This document shows positions 7,738 to 16,237 of a stretch of DNA of 64,000 bases, in pieces. This stretch comes from Roseimaritima multifibrata (GTDB lineage: Bacteria; Planctomycetota; Planctomycetia; Pirellulales; Pirellulaceae). The stretch covers positions 5,456,001 through 5,520,000 of the forward strand of contig NZ_CP036262.1 in NCBI RefSeq assembly GCF_007741495.1. Reading direction: 5' to 3'. How positions within the stretch are numbered: position 1 is the stretch's first letter; each line of letters starts with the position of its first letter. The notes beneath the pieces were generated by a model. The model did not search any database. It saw only the letters and a list, made by a program, of their open reading frames with translations, and had not been told where the DNA came from. The translations under genes and the position numbers were made by a program.

Positions 7738-10700
7738 TTACCGCGTTTGGTTAGTAGCGCGCCGAAACGATTCGAACAAGTCGCGATAGATTGGAGGCGG
7801 TTGCAATCGATTGCCACTATCTTCAATACCGCGCAAACCATCACTCCGATCACGTCGTTTTAACACGCCACGATTCTCCTTCTGCAACCCGAGACTGCGC
7901 AACGCTTCTTCAAGTTCTTGTTGACTGGATGCATCGGGTTCTGCGGGTAACCGACGCGTCTGTTGCCAACGCTCTTGAAAGGCACGTAAGTCTTCTGCAT
8001 CCCACTGCAATTTCTCTAACAACTCTTGATCGGGCTGGTCTCGGTTCTGTTCCAAATAATCCAAGACCATGTCGGTTGCCTGTTTCGTGTACTCCATGTC
8101 GATGGGATCGGCTTTGGGTGGCGGTGCCACCCCTTCAGGCTCCGTAGGGGACTGAGACGAAGGCGATCGGCCATCCCCGTTCGCAGCATCACTGCCGCTA
8201 GACGAAGAGGACGACTTCGTGTCACCACGCTCCGGTTCGGACGCCTTTGAAGGACTCTCAGAGCCGGTTTCAGCACCAGCTTGCCCTGCTTTTGCAGATG
8301 AATTGGCATTGGAGTCCGCAGGTTCACCCTTGCGGTCCGAATGGTTATTCGAATCGCCTGATTCGCCTTCTTGTTTACCTTCATCACTCCCTTGCTTACC
8401 AGTTTCGCTGCCTTGTTCGCCCGTTTCACTTCCTTGCTTACCCGATTCGCCACCTTGTTCACCCGCTTCACTTCCTTGCTTGCCTGATTCGCCACCTTGT
8501 TCACCCGCTTCACTTCCTTGCTTGCCTGATTCGCCACCTTGTTCGCCTGCTTCACTTCCTTGCTTGCCCGATTCGCCACCTTGTTCGCCTGCTTCACTTC
8601 CTTGCTTGCCCGATTCGCCACCTTGTTCGCCCATTTCACTTCCTTGCTTACCTGATTCGCCACCTTGTTCACCTGCTTCACTTCCTTGCTTGCCCGATTC
8701 GCCACCTTGTTCGCCCATTTCACTTCCTTGCTTGCCTGATTCGCCACCTTGTTCGCCTGCTTCACTTCCTTGCTTACCTGATTCGCCACCTTGTTCACCC
8801 GCTTCACTTCCTTGCTTACCTGATTCGCCACCTTGTTCGCCTGCTTCACTTCCTTGCTTACCTGATTCGCCACCTTGTTCACCCGCTTCACTTCCTTGCT
8901 TACCTGATTCGCCACCTTGTTCGCCTGCTTCACTTCCTTGCTTACCTGATTCGCCACCTTGTTCGCCTGCTTCACTTCCTTGCTTACCTGATTCGCCACC
9001 TTGTTCACCCGCTTCACTTCCTTGCTTGCCCGATTCACCACCTTGGTTGCCTTGGTTATTCATGCCGGAGTCTTGATCGCCAACTCCGTTGGCAGAATCA
9101 CTCTTTCCATTTTCAGCCGCCTCTTTGCGCTGCTTCTCGATGTGCTCTTTGATTCGTTCAAACGCCTGTCCATCGTCCTGTGGTGGTTTCGCTCCGCTAT
9201 CGCTGCTTCCGCCTGAGGATTCACCACTTCCACCTTGTTGTTTTCCCCCGTTGCTTGACGAATCGGCACTTTCGCCTTGCTGACCAGCCCCTCCTTTGGA
9301 GTCACCTGCCTCACCCTGTTCCATAGCGGATTCGCCACCGGGTTCACCGCCTGATTCCATGCCGGGCTCACCACCTGACTCGCTACCAGGCTCACCACCC
9401 GATTCCATACCAGACTCGCCGCCCGACTCGCCGCCTGACTCGCCGCCTGACTCGCCGCCTGACTCGCCGCCTGACTCGCCGCCTGACTCGCCGCCTGACT
9501 CGCCGCCTGACTCGCCGCCTGACTCGCCGCCTGACTCGCCGCCTGACTCGCCGCCTGACTCGCCGCCTGACTCGCCGCCTGACTCGCCGCCTGACTCGCC
9601 GCCTGACTCGCCGCCTGACTCGCCGCCTGACTCGCCGCCTGACTCGCCGCCTGACTCGCCGCCTGACTCGCCGCCTGACTCGCCGCCTGACTCGCCGCCT
9701 GACTCGCCACCTGACTCGCCGCCTGACTCGCCGCCTGACTCGCCGCCTGACTCGCCGCCTGACTCGCCACCTGACTCGCTGCCTGACTCGCCACCAGACT
9801 CGCCACCTTCTTCTTGAGGTTCAACAGCCGGTTTGTCATCGGGCGCGGAGAGACCATCGCCAGACTCTGCATTTGCTTGTTCGTTGGCTGGTGAGATAAT
9901 TCGCAGCACAATTTCATCGCTGCGAGTCTGGTTCGGATTCGGCTTTCCCTCTTGGTTCTGTCGATTGTCTGATGCGATCGCGACGATACGGACTTCATGG
10001 CCCGGACGCAGCTTCCAATCGGAAGGTCGAAAACGCATCAACCCAACTCGCTGAGTCGGATCGCCCTGAGAACTTTGCCACAGGATGGGTTCTGCTAAAC
10101 GATGGATTCCGCGGTCAATCTGCAATCGCAATTGAAGTAAACCAAAATCAGGATCGAGGGCTCGGACTTCAATCAACTGCTGAGCGTTAACGGGCAATTC
10201 CTTCGGCGACTGTTGAGGCAGCACGATAGAAACTTCCGGAGCCAAGTCGGGGTAAACTCGCACAGGGTAGACAACCGGCTGGGGGTTCTCGGTGCCCGTT
10301 TCATCCTGCACGAGCAAGCGATAACCGTCCAAGTCGACCATCCCACGTTTAGGATCCCCCATCCGCAGCCGAAAGGTGACTTGAATTTTTCGCCCATCAT
10401 CTTCGATGACCAACGGCACCGTTCCCGCGGTAGCAGCAACCTTGCCATGAACATCCCGAGGATTGAATTCCAACTGACCTGAAACGACAGGGCGATTCGT
10501 CCGCGCGGTGATGGTAACTTCAGTCCCCTCCAGACCATCGATGGCCGCACTACCTCGGCTGCGCGCTGCCTGTTTCGTATAGGCAGGCGGTTGATAATGA
10601 ACCGATTCGATGTTGACGACAGGAACATCATGCACGGTCACTAAATAGCCCCTGCTGGAGGCGTCGCCCGCGACCACTTTGTATTCGGTTTCACTCACCA

Positions 10701-11526
10701 AGCCGTAGGGTTTCCCCAGCACGGCAGAAAACCGGCTGGAATCGTCAGGATCGCGTTGCATCGGCTCGTGACGCGGCGCAAGATCGTCACTGCCCTTCCA
10801 CACAACCGTTGGCTCGGTTGTGCTACCAAGCTTCGATATGGTTGCCGTAACGCTTAGGGTCTGCCCGGCCAAGACTTCCGTGTCACCTGGAGCTACCGAT
10901 TCGATACGAACACGCGTCGGGGCATCGATTGATGCCATTGGCATTAGCAGTCGACCGGCCGACTGAAAAGTATTCTTCGGCGAAAGAACCGAATAGGCAG
11001 CCAGAACGGCAAGCGTCCCCGCCACCGCAATCCAAAGCCGAAAATCGGTATTCGCTTCGGCGGGCAAAACGTCTCCGTGTCCCTGCAAGCGACCTGCCGC
11101 CCGAGCTCCGATCGAACGAACCACGATACCGCGCAACCCTGGCTGAACACGATCATCACGAAGGGTCACATAACTGGTCAACGCATGTTTTAGTTCAGGC
11201 AGATCGCGTTCGATCGCATAAGCCGCATAGGTGTGATCCACTTGGCTTGAAAACAACGGGCGAACCCGAGTCCAAATCCACCAAGCTGCCGCGGCAAGCG
11301 CCACGCCGGCGAACACCAGACGGCCAACGATCCCTGGAGACCAAATCCATTGATCCATAATCGACCAAGCCAACAGCAGCCCCAAAGCCGACAAGACAAG
11401 GACCAACAGCCCTCGAATCAATTCGCTCCACCAAAGCCCACGCCGCACCTCTTCGATTCGTGCCTGAATCAAATCATCGCTGAGGCGTTTCTTCGTATTT
11501 GGGGAGGAAGCCGAAAGAGTGGCCAT
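7738..11526 (-). CDS. Giant membrane-anchored protein with two Gly/Ser/Glu repeat blocks
   Basis: 1262 residues. The first 90 contain two hydrophobic helices (about 39-57 and 66-86) and a third lies near 167-183. Residues about 200-540 are beta-rich, resembling repeated extracytoplasmic modules. Residues about 572-704 are a pure GGES tetrapeptide array; about 827-1037 are 15 copies of a 14-residue unit (GESGKQGSEAGEQG type). The C-terminal 120 residues are a conserved-looking helical region (YTKQATDMVLDYLEQ, LEEALRSLG). The layout suggests a membrane anchor, a stalk domain, a flexible hydrophilic low-complexity spacer and a terminal domain. I do not recognise a function. Codon order is strongly repetitive, so the gene should be prone to length change. 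Confidence 0.85.
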   Translation of the reverse strand: MATLSASSPNTKKRLSDDLIQARIEEVRRGLWWSELIRGLLVLVLSALGLLLAWSIMDQWIWSPGIVGRLVFAGVALAAAAWWIWTRVRPLFSSQVDHTYAAYAIERDLPELKHALTSYVTLRDDRVQPGLRGIVVRSIGARAAGRLQGHGDVLPAEANTDFRLWIAVAGTLAVLAAYSVLSPKNTFQSAGRLLMPMASIDAPTRVRIESVAPGDTEVLAGQTLSVTATISKLGSTTEPTVVWKGSDDLAPRHEPMQRDPDDSSRFSAVLGKPYGLVSETEYKVVAGDASSRGYLVTVHDVPVVNIESVHYQPPAYTKQAARSRGSAAIDGLEGTEVTITARTNRPVVSGQLEFNPRDVHGKVAATAGTVPLVIEDDGRKIQVTFRLRMGDPKRGMVDLDGYRLLVQDETGTENPQPVVYPVRVYPDLAPEVSIVLPQQSPKELPVNAQQLIEVRALDPDFGLLQLRLQIDRGIHRLAEPILWQSSQGDPTQRVGLMRFRPSDWKLRPGHEVRIVAIASDNRQNQEGKPNPNQTRSDEIVLRIISPANEQANAESGDGLSAPDDKPAVEPQEEGGESGGESGSESGGESGGESGGESGGESGGESGGESGGESGGESGGESGGESGGESGGESGGESGGESGGESGGESGGESGGESGGESGGESGGESGGESGGESGGESGGESGGESGGESGGESGGESGGESGMESGGEPGSESGGEPGMESGGEPGGESAMEQGEAGDSKGGAGQQGESADSSSNGGKQQGGSGESSGGSSDSGAKPPQDDGQAFERIKEHIEKQRKEAAENGKSDSANGVGDQDSGMNNQGNQGGESGKQGSEAGEQGGESGKQGSEAGEQGGESGKQGSEAGEQGGESGKQGSEAGEQGGESGKQGSEAGEQGGESGKQGSEAGEQGGESGKQGSEAGEQGGESGKQGSEMGEQGGESGKQGSEAGEQGGESGKQGSEMGEQGGESGKQGSEAGEQGGESGKQGSEAGEQGGESGKQGSEAGEQGGESGKQGSEAGEQGGESGKQGSETGEQGSETGKQGSDEGKQEGESGDSNNHSDRKGEPADSNANSSAKAGQAGAETGSESPSKASEPERGDTKSSSSSSGSDAANGDGRSPSSQSPTEPEGVAPPPKADPIDMEYTKQATDMVLDYLEQNRDQPDQELLEKLQWDAEDLRAFQERWQQTRRLPAEPDASSQQELEEALRSLGLQKENRGVLKRRDRSDGLRGIEDSGNRLQPPPIYRDLFESFRRATNQTR
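8412..9047 (-). repeat. 42-bp coding tandem repeat, about 15 copies
   Basis: Inside the giant membrane protein. Each 42-base unit encodes a 14-residue unit of the EQGGESGKQGSEAG type. Two copies have Met and one has Thr at the variable Ala position. Third-base differences are scattered among copies. The length is a multiple of three, so gain or loss of units keeps the frame. Confidence 0.92.
9412..9807 (-). repeat. 12-bp coding tandem repeat (GGES), about 33 copies
   Basis: Inside the same gene. A 12-base unit encodes Gly-Gly-Glu-Ser; long runs are identical at the DNA level. The few variants sit at the two ends, the usual picture of recent expansion in the centre. Confidence 0.93.
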
Positions 11527-11815
11527 AATCGTAAAAAACCTTTGGATATCTACCGTGTAATCGGCCGTCAGGGACCTTTATCAGTATAGGCCCAGCATCC
11601 GCAAGCTCCTAAACGGAACCGAAAAATATCACTCAGAGGAGGGATGTAACGGTAATAGGCCCGAAAACCAGCCCAACCGTATTCGAAGTGATTGCCAACG
11701 GCTGGGCAGGCGTCCTTGGGAATGTTGCCGGCCCTCGGGGCCTTTGGGCAGCAAGAGCCTTAACAGAGGGGGGGCACCCAATTCCATCTACATTTGCATC
11801 TGCGGGCGGGTTTTC

Positions 11816-11843
11816 TTGCCGGTCAGCGCAAGCCGACCGGCAA
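11816..11843. repeat. Inverted repeat, 9-bp stem
   Basis: TTGCCGGTC and GACCGGCAA flank a 10-base loop and pair perfectly. There is no T tract on the minus strand, so it is a poor intrinsic terminator for the gene ending at 11990. Confidence 0.6.
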
Positions 11844-11867
11844 ATTCATTATATTCTCTACGCGATT

Positions 11868-11902
11868 GCCGGACGGCTCGCGCCGTTCCGCTAAGAAAGT
11901 AG
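11868..11902. repeat. Solo half-copy of the ~100-bp palindromic repeat
   Basis: GCCGGACGGCTCGCGCCGTT followed by CCGCTAAGAAAGTAG matches the right arm of the repeat units in the arrays at 33717-34091 and 44623-45290. The left arm is absent here. Confidence 0.85.
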
Positions 11903-11989
11903 CTGGCATTGGGCTTACCCCGGCGGAAACATGCAGCGGCCATTTTGCTCGTCCGCATGCTCATAAAAAACGGGCGTCTCTGGCTGCGG

Positions 11990-12568
11990 CTACTTTGATT
12001 CCGTCTTCTCTGCAGGAGGCGTTTCTTCGAACGGCATACTGATTAGCAATCCTGCCAAGCGGTCTTCATTGGAGGTGCGGCGTTGGACGTGACACTTCAA
12101 ACACTGTGATGCCAAGCGAATCGGTCCGGCAAAACGATAACGCCCCGCTTCAGCCTCTGCGAAGTGCGGCTTCCCACTGGCGAGAACCTTCGCGGCTTGA
12201 CGCTCAAACGCATCACTTGGCAGATGATCGGTATTCAACGCATCGGTATTGACAGACATCCAGCGAATCTCGATCTGGAAACTCTCTTCCATTTCCGAAA
12301 AGACATCCTCCAGAGAGTGCGAAGGAATCGCGAGCGATTCGTCTTCGTCAAATAGGTCGCGATGCATTACCTGCAACGATCCACTGATCAATTCGTGCAG
12401 AATACGCGATCGCTGTTCCACCTCAGAAAGATTCGGTGCTGGCAGGACCGCTGCGACGGTCGCTGCTGACGGCGTTTCCGTTTTGGTCGGTGGCTCTGCG
12501 ACGGCCTGATTGACGAGCGCTGATGCGACTATCAGAAACAGGCCGATCGAACGAAAAGAGGTATTCAT
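11990..12568 (-). CDS. Secreted DUF3365-type haem-binding protein
   Basis: 192 residues with an N-terminal signal peptide (about 1-24, cleavage after AVA). The C-terminal part carries a single CLKCH motif (Cys156, Cys159, His160), which would attach one c-type haem. The surrounding sequence (VLASGKPHF, RYRFAGPIRL, then LLISMP) fits the Tll0287-like DUF3365 family of periplasmic redox or sensor proteins. It stands apart from other genes on the minus strand. A redox role is inferred from the haem motif; the partner is unknown. Confidence 0.78.
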   Translation of the reverse strand: MNTSFRSIGLFLIVASALVNQAVAEPPTKTETPSAATVAAVLPAPNLSEVEQRSRILHELISGSLQVMHRDLFDEDESLAIPSHSLEDVFSEMEESFQIEIRWMSVNTDALNTDHLPSDAFERQAAKVLASGKPHFAEAEAGRYRFAGPIRLASQCLKCHVQRRTSNEDRLAGLLISMPFEETPPAEKTESK

Positions 12569-12665
12569 GTAAGGCGGGAGAGTTGCATGGAGGTAGGGTA
12601 GAGTGGGGGACTTATTAGTATACCCCCCGCAGTAATCCCTTTCATGCGAAAAAAGTCGCCTGAAG

Positions 12666-12691
12666 AAACCGTGTGCTTGGCTACACGGTTT
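12666..12691 (-). terminator. Stem-loop downstream of the CsrA-like gene
   Basis: AAACCGTGT and ACACGGTTT pair perfectly around an 8-base loop, 45-70 bases past the CsrA-like stop. The following minus-strand sequence has only a short T run, so termination would be modest. Confidence 0.5.
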
Positions 12692-12735
12692 TCGACGCCA
12701 TAGGAATCGACATCCGCTGATTTGCCCACGATCGA

Positions 12736-13239
12736 TTACGCGCTGACTGCGTATACCGAATTCGATTGTCGGACTCGATCACTTGCCACATTCTCGGGAA
12801 CCGACGTTGCCACCGATCCGGTCACAGCCTTCACTTGACCTTGTGAACGCGTTTCCAGGGACGGAATGTCGCGGCACTGGCTCACGACAAGTTGCCGGCG
12901 CAACTGCCGCAATGTCTCGTGCGCTTCCTCCAATACCAAACTGGTCAGATGGGCTCCGTCGACGGCGGACAATTCCACACCGCCAGCCAACCCATCCAGT
13001 GCAGCGAGTTGGGATTCTAGTCGTCGAATCAGACGACTGGCCTGCTGTTGCGATTGCCCGGACTCTCCTGGGAGCGTCCTCAGGTCGTTGTGATGCAGCT
13101 CTGATCGCAAAATACGAATCGCCAACGGAGCCTGAATCCCAATCTGAACATTTGAGGGCGAACAGCGGAGCACTCTCACCAGCACATCGACATCTGGCAA
13201 TTCAAATGCTTCTTGGGTCTTTCGAGTCAGCACTAACAT
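12736..13239 (-). CDS. csrA: CsrA-like regulator with a long C-terminal extension
   Basis: 167 residues from the ATG at 13239. A GTG lies directly before it, but AGGAG is 7 bases from the ATG and the family begins MLVLTRK. Residues 1-58 match CsrA: MLVLTRK, then the strand VQIGIQAP and the end IRILRSEL, which keeps an Arg where CsrA contacts RNA. CsrA normally ends near residue 60-75; here about 100 residues follow, mostly a predicted helical stretch rich in Gln, Leu and Arg. CsrA represses translation at GGA sites in mRNA leaders, often of flagellin or carbon metabolism genes. The flagellar cluster ends 3 kb away. No fliW is in view. Confidence 0.82.
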   Translation of the reverse strand: MLVLTRKTQEAFELPDVDVLVRVLRCSPSNVQIGIQAPLAIRILRSELHHNDLRTLPGESGQSQQQASRLIRRLESQLAALDGLAGGVELSAVDGAHLTSLVLEEAHETLRQLRRQLVVSQCRDIPSLETRSQGQVKAVTGSVATSVPENVASDRVRQSNSVYAVSA

Positions 13240-13431
13240 CACGCAACTCCTAGAAAAGCAGAATCAGTAACGAACCAACCAGCTGTCACTATACCGCCCT
13301 GCAGAACCATATACAACCGTCCACAATATACATACGAACCCAAAACCAACGACCAGCCATTGCTCGCGGAAACGGCGTGAGAGAAGATAGGGAACCGCTC
13401 ACCGACGCCCCACCGAAAAAGGAACGTAACG

Positions 13432-15264
13432 ATCAATTTCGACTCTCCCGCGACTCCACTGAAAAACGCTTTTGGCCCACGATTCCTCGAGGATGGAACG
13501 GTTCAATTTCGCGTCTGGGCTCCCGCCTGCGATTCACTGCACCTGCGTCTTTCTCAAAATGGCACGCTGCTAAGGCTGCCGATGGAACGACAAGCGGACG
13601 GTTTCTTTGAATCGAAGGCTGCTGCCCAATCGGGAGAGCTGTACTCTTTCGAGCTTCCCAATGGTCAACACCGCCCCGACCCAGCCAGTCGTTTCCAACC
13701 CGAAGGTGTTCACGGTCCTTCGCAGCTTGTCGATGACCGGCAGTACCAGTGGGAGTGCCAGTCGTTTGCAGGAACCGCGACAGCCAACTTGGTCATTTAT
13801 GAACTGCATATCGGAACGTTCACGAAAGCGGGCACGTACGAGGGAGCGATCGGACGGCTTGATGAATTGGTTGCCTTAGGAATCAACGCAATCGAATTGA
13901 TGCCTTTGGCGCAGGCCGCCGGCCGGCGCAACTGGGGATATGACGGAGTCAACCTGTTCGCACCGAACCATCACTACGGAACGGCAGATCAACTACGTCA
14001 GCTGGTCGACGCTGCCCATCAGCGCGGCTTAAGCGTGATTCATGATGTGATCTACAACCATTTTGGTGCGGAAGGAAATTACCTGCACGAATTTGGCGGT
14101 TACATTTCAAAGCATCATAAAACCCCTTGGGGAGACGCCCCCAACTTCGATGAAGCGCCATGCAGACCGGCCCGCGACTGGATCCTTGCGAATGCGATCT
14201 ACTGGCTTGAATCTTTTCAGATGGACGGGCTGCGACTGGATGCATTGCACTGCATGGGGGACACTTCCTCGCCACATATCGTTACGGAAATCGGGCAAAC
14301 TTTTGCCGACCTTCGTTCTACGGCGACTCGTCCCTACCACTTAATTGCCGAAAGCAATATTTACGACGAAGAGTTAATCAAAGAGGTTTCGAAATCTGGC
14401 GATACGGGTCATGGCTTTGACGCGATCTGGTGCGACGATTTTCTTCACAGCGTTTCAGCCATTGTTCGCCCGGGCGAGCACATGTCCTGCCGACAATACG
14501 ACCCGAAGGACGATTTACACACCCTCTTGCAGCGCGGTTATCTGTTTGCAGGCAGCCTGCATGCGGAGCCTCAACGCGTACCACCTGAGGCAGACCCGCA
14601 AAGCGTTGCACTCGAAAAACTGGTGGTATCGATTCAGAACCATGACTTCATCGGCAATCACCCAGCGGGCCTGCGTTTCCATCAACACAGTTCTCTAGAA
14701 CTACACCGCGCCGCAGCCGCCCTGATGCTGACGTATCCCGCGATCCCAATGCTATTCATGGGAGAAGAATTTGCCACCGATAGCCCATTCTATTTCTTTT
14801 CCGACTTCAACGATGGCCATTTGCGCACCGCGGTCGAAGAAGGGCGTCGCCGCGAATACCCTCAGCATGATTGGAGCAACAGTCCCAGTCCGCTTTCGGT
14901 CGCGGCCGTCAATAAATCCCGGATTGGACCGGCCAGCGAGGGGGATCTGCAAACACGTCTTTGGTATCGCCAACTGATCCAGCTCCGACAGTCCTGGCAA
15001 ACGCAGAACCTGCTAACGTCCGCGAACCTGAAAGCGAACTGGTCCGCCGAAGACTCGTTGGCCAAAATGACCTACCAACTAGGCGAACAAGAAGCGGTCG
15101 TCATGGTTCGGCTTCATCCTGCCGACGCAAATATCAAAGACCTAACCGTTGCCTTCGATGGAGAAGTCCTACTGAAGCAGAATGGCTCGGCCGTCTCCGG
15201 TCATGCAGGGCAATGGAACCTTGAACCTGCGGGAGTCCTGATCGGCATCCAAGCGGCTCGATAG
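13432..15264 (+). CDS. treZ: Malto-oligosyltrehalose trehalohydrolase
   Basis: GH13 enzyme that releases trehalose from maltooligosyl-trehalose in the TreY/TreZ pathway. Family motifs are present: VIYNHFG, DGLRLDALH (nucleophile Asp), the Glu in IAESN, and NHDFIGN. The first in-frame ATG (13582) would cut off the N-terminal E-set domain, yet that domain is encoded upstream in the same frame (FGPRFLEDGTVQFRVWAPA). The frame is open from 13381 but has no ATG, GTG or TTG there. ATC at 13432 has AAGGAA 7 bases before it and gives 610 residues, the usual size. CTG at 13459 or a sequencing error are alternatives. No treY is in view. Confidence 0.88.
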   Translation: MNFDSPATPLKNAFGPRFLEDGTVQFRVWAPACDSLHLRLSQNGTLLRLPMERQADGFFESKAAAQSGELYSFELPNGQHRPDPASRFQPEGVHGPSQLVDDRQYQWECQSFAGTATANLVIYELHIGTFTKAGTYEGAIGRLDELVALGINAIELMPLAQAAGRRNWGYDGVNLFAPNHHYGTADQLRQLVDAAHQRGLSVIHDVIYNHFGAEGNYLHEFGGYISKHHKTPWGDAPNFDEAPCRPARDWILANAIYWLESFQMDGLRLDALHCMGDTSSPHIVTEIGQTFADLRSTATRPYHLIAESNIYDEELIKEVSKSGDTGHGFDAIWCDDFLHSVSAIVRPGEHMSCRQYDPKDDLHTLLQRGYLFAGSLHAEPQRVPPEADPQSVALEKLVVSIQNHDFIGNHPAGLRFHQHSSLELHRAAAALMLTYPAIPMLFMGEEFATDSPFYFFSDFNDGHLRTAVEEGRRREYPQHDWSNSPSPLSVAAVNKSRIGPASEGDLQTRLWYRQLIQLRQSWQTQNLLTSANLKANWSAEDSLAKMTYQLGEQEAVVMVRLHPADANIKDLTVAFDGEVLLKQNGSAVSGHAGQWNLEPAGVLIGIQAAR

Positions 15265-15325
15265 CTGTGTACCGCTGCAGCTCCGCATCTCTTCCTCAAA
15301 TTTGCTCTCCGTTTTTCATCTAGCT

Positions 15326-16237
15326 ATGGACAATCGCATGCTCCCGAAACGAATGCTTGGCAACACAGGCATGGAAGTCACTCAACTTGGTTACGGCACG
15401 ATGGGTCTACGCGGCCCGAAGACCTGGGGAGTCCGTGTTGTCGACGAAGCCGATGCGGAAGTCTTTCTGAACCTGGTCCTCGATTCAGGCATTAACTTCA
15501 TCGACACGGCTCCCGATTACGGGATTGCCGAAGAGAGGATCGGACGTTATCTGTCCGACCGGCGTAGCGAATTTTACCTCGCCACCAAGTGCGGATGCGT
15601 CTTCACTCAGCATGGCGACCACCTTGAAATCGATCATGAGTGGGACACCGATGTGATCCGCCGCAACATTGACACCAGTTTGGCCCGGCTGCAAACCGAC
15701 TACATCGACCTCCTCCAATTTCACGGCGGCGACGCTCAAACGCTGCAAAGCACCGGGCTGATTCGCTTGCTGGAAGAATACCGCGACCAAGGGGTGATCC
15801 GGCACTTAGGAATCTCTAGCAAACTTCCCAATCTGGAAGGCTTGATCGATCTGAAGGTCTTTGAAACGTTTCAGATACCTTATTCCTGCTTAACTCCTGA
15901 ACATGGTCCCGCGATCGCAAGAGCCGCAGCGACCGGAGCAGGGATCATCATCCGTGGAGGAATTGCCCACGGTGGCCCCGACGCCGAAATCAAACGAGAG
16001 CCGCTGAATGATTTATGGACCGCCGCCAATCTGGACGCTTTGAAACCCGACGAGATGACTCGAGCAGAACTAGTCTTGCGATACACCTTGTCAAATCCTC
16101 ACTGCGACACGACCATCGTCGGCACCTGCAACAAGGATCACTTGAAAGCGAACCTTGCCGCTGCCAAGGCTGGCCCATTGCCTGACACCTTGGTTCAGGC
16201 AATCAGCCAACAGGTTGCCAGCGTATTATCGACGTAG
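15326..16237 (+). CDS. Aldo/keto reductase
   Basis: 303 residues from the ATG at 15326; a TTG eight codons earlier is possible but aligns less well. This is a TIM-barrel NADPH-dependent oxidoreductase. The catalytic tetrad is visible as Asp60, Tyr65 (FIDTAPDYG), Lys88 (LATKCG) and His133 (LLQFHG). Substrate specificity cannot be told. It follows treZ by about 60 bases. Its last 12 bases overlap the 3' end of flgE on the opposite strand, so the two converge without an intergenic terminator. Confidence 0.9.
   Translation: MDNRMLPKRMLGNTGMEVTQLGYGTMGLRGPKTWGVRVVDEADAEVFLNLVLDSGINFIDTAPDYGIAEERIGRYLSDRRSEFYLATKCGCVFTQHGDHLEIDHEWDTDVIRRNIDTSLARLQTDYIDLLQFHGGDAQTLQSTGLIRLLEEYRDQGVIRHLGISSKLPNLEGLIDLKVFETFQIPYSCLTPEHGPAIARAAATGAGIIIRGGIAHGGPDAEIKREPLNDLWTAANLDALKPDEMTRAELVLRYTLSNPHCDTTIVGTCNKDHLKANLAAAKAGPLPDTLVQAISQQVASVLST

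Larger units (their letters stand above)
11527..11989. other. Intergenic region with hairpin and repeat half-copy
   Basis: About 460 bases between the giant protein start and the end of the haem protein gene. It holds the hairpin at 11816-11843 and one half-copy of the palindromic intergenic repeat at 11868-11902. No coding potential is convincing. Confidence 0.6.

Noticed and set aside
8016-9152. Long open frames on both strands across the 42-bp array, including plus-strand frames at 8219-9076 and 8247-9152
   Set aside because: The 42-base unit is a multiple of three and lacks stops in several frames, so every frame stays open. The real gene is the minus-strand frame with flanking conserved domains at both ends.
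9060-9998. Open frames in the GGES array, such as a Pro-Pro-Asp-Ser plus-strand frame (9296-9817) and a Gln-Ala-Ala-Ser minus-strand frame
   Set aside because: These are shadows of the 12-base repeat in other frames. They have no conserved flanks or ribosome site.
13377-13610. GTG-started 77-residue frame upstream of treZ
   Set aside because: It is out of frame with treZ and has no family similarity. The homologous N-terminal TreZ sequence is in the other frame.
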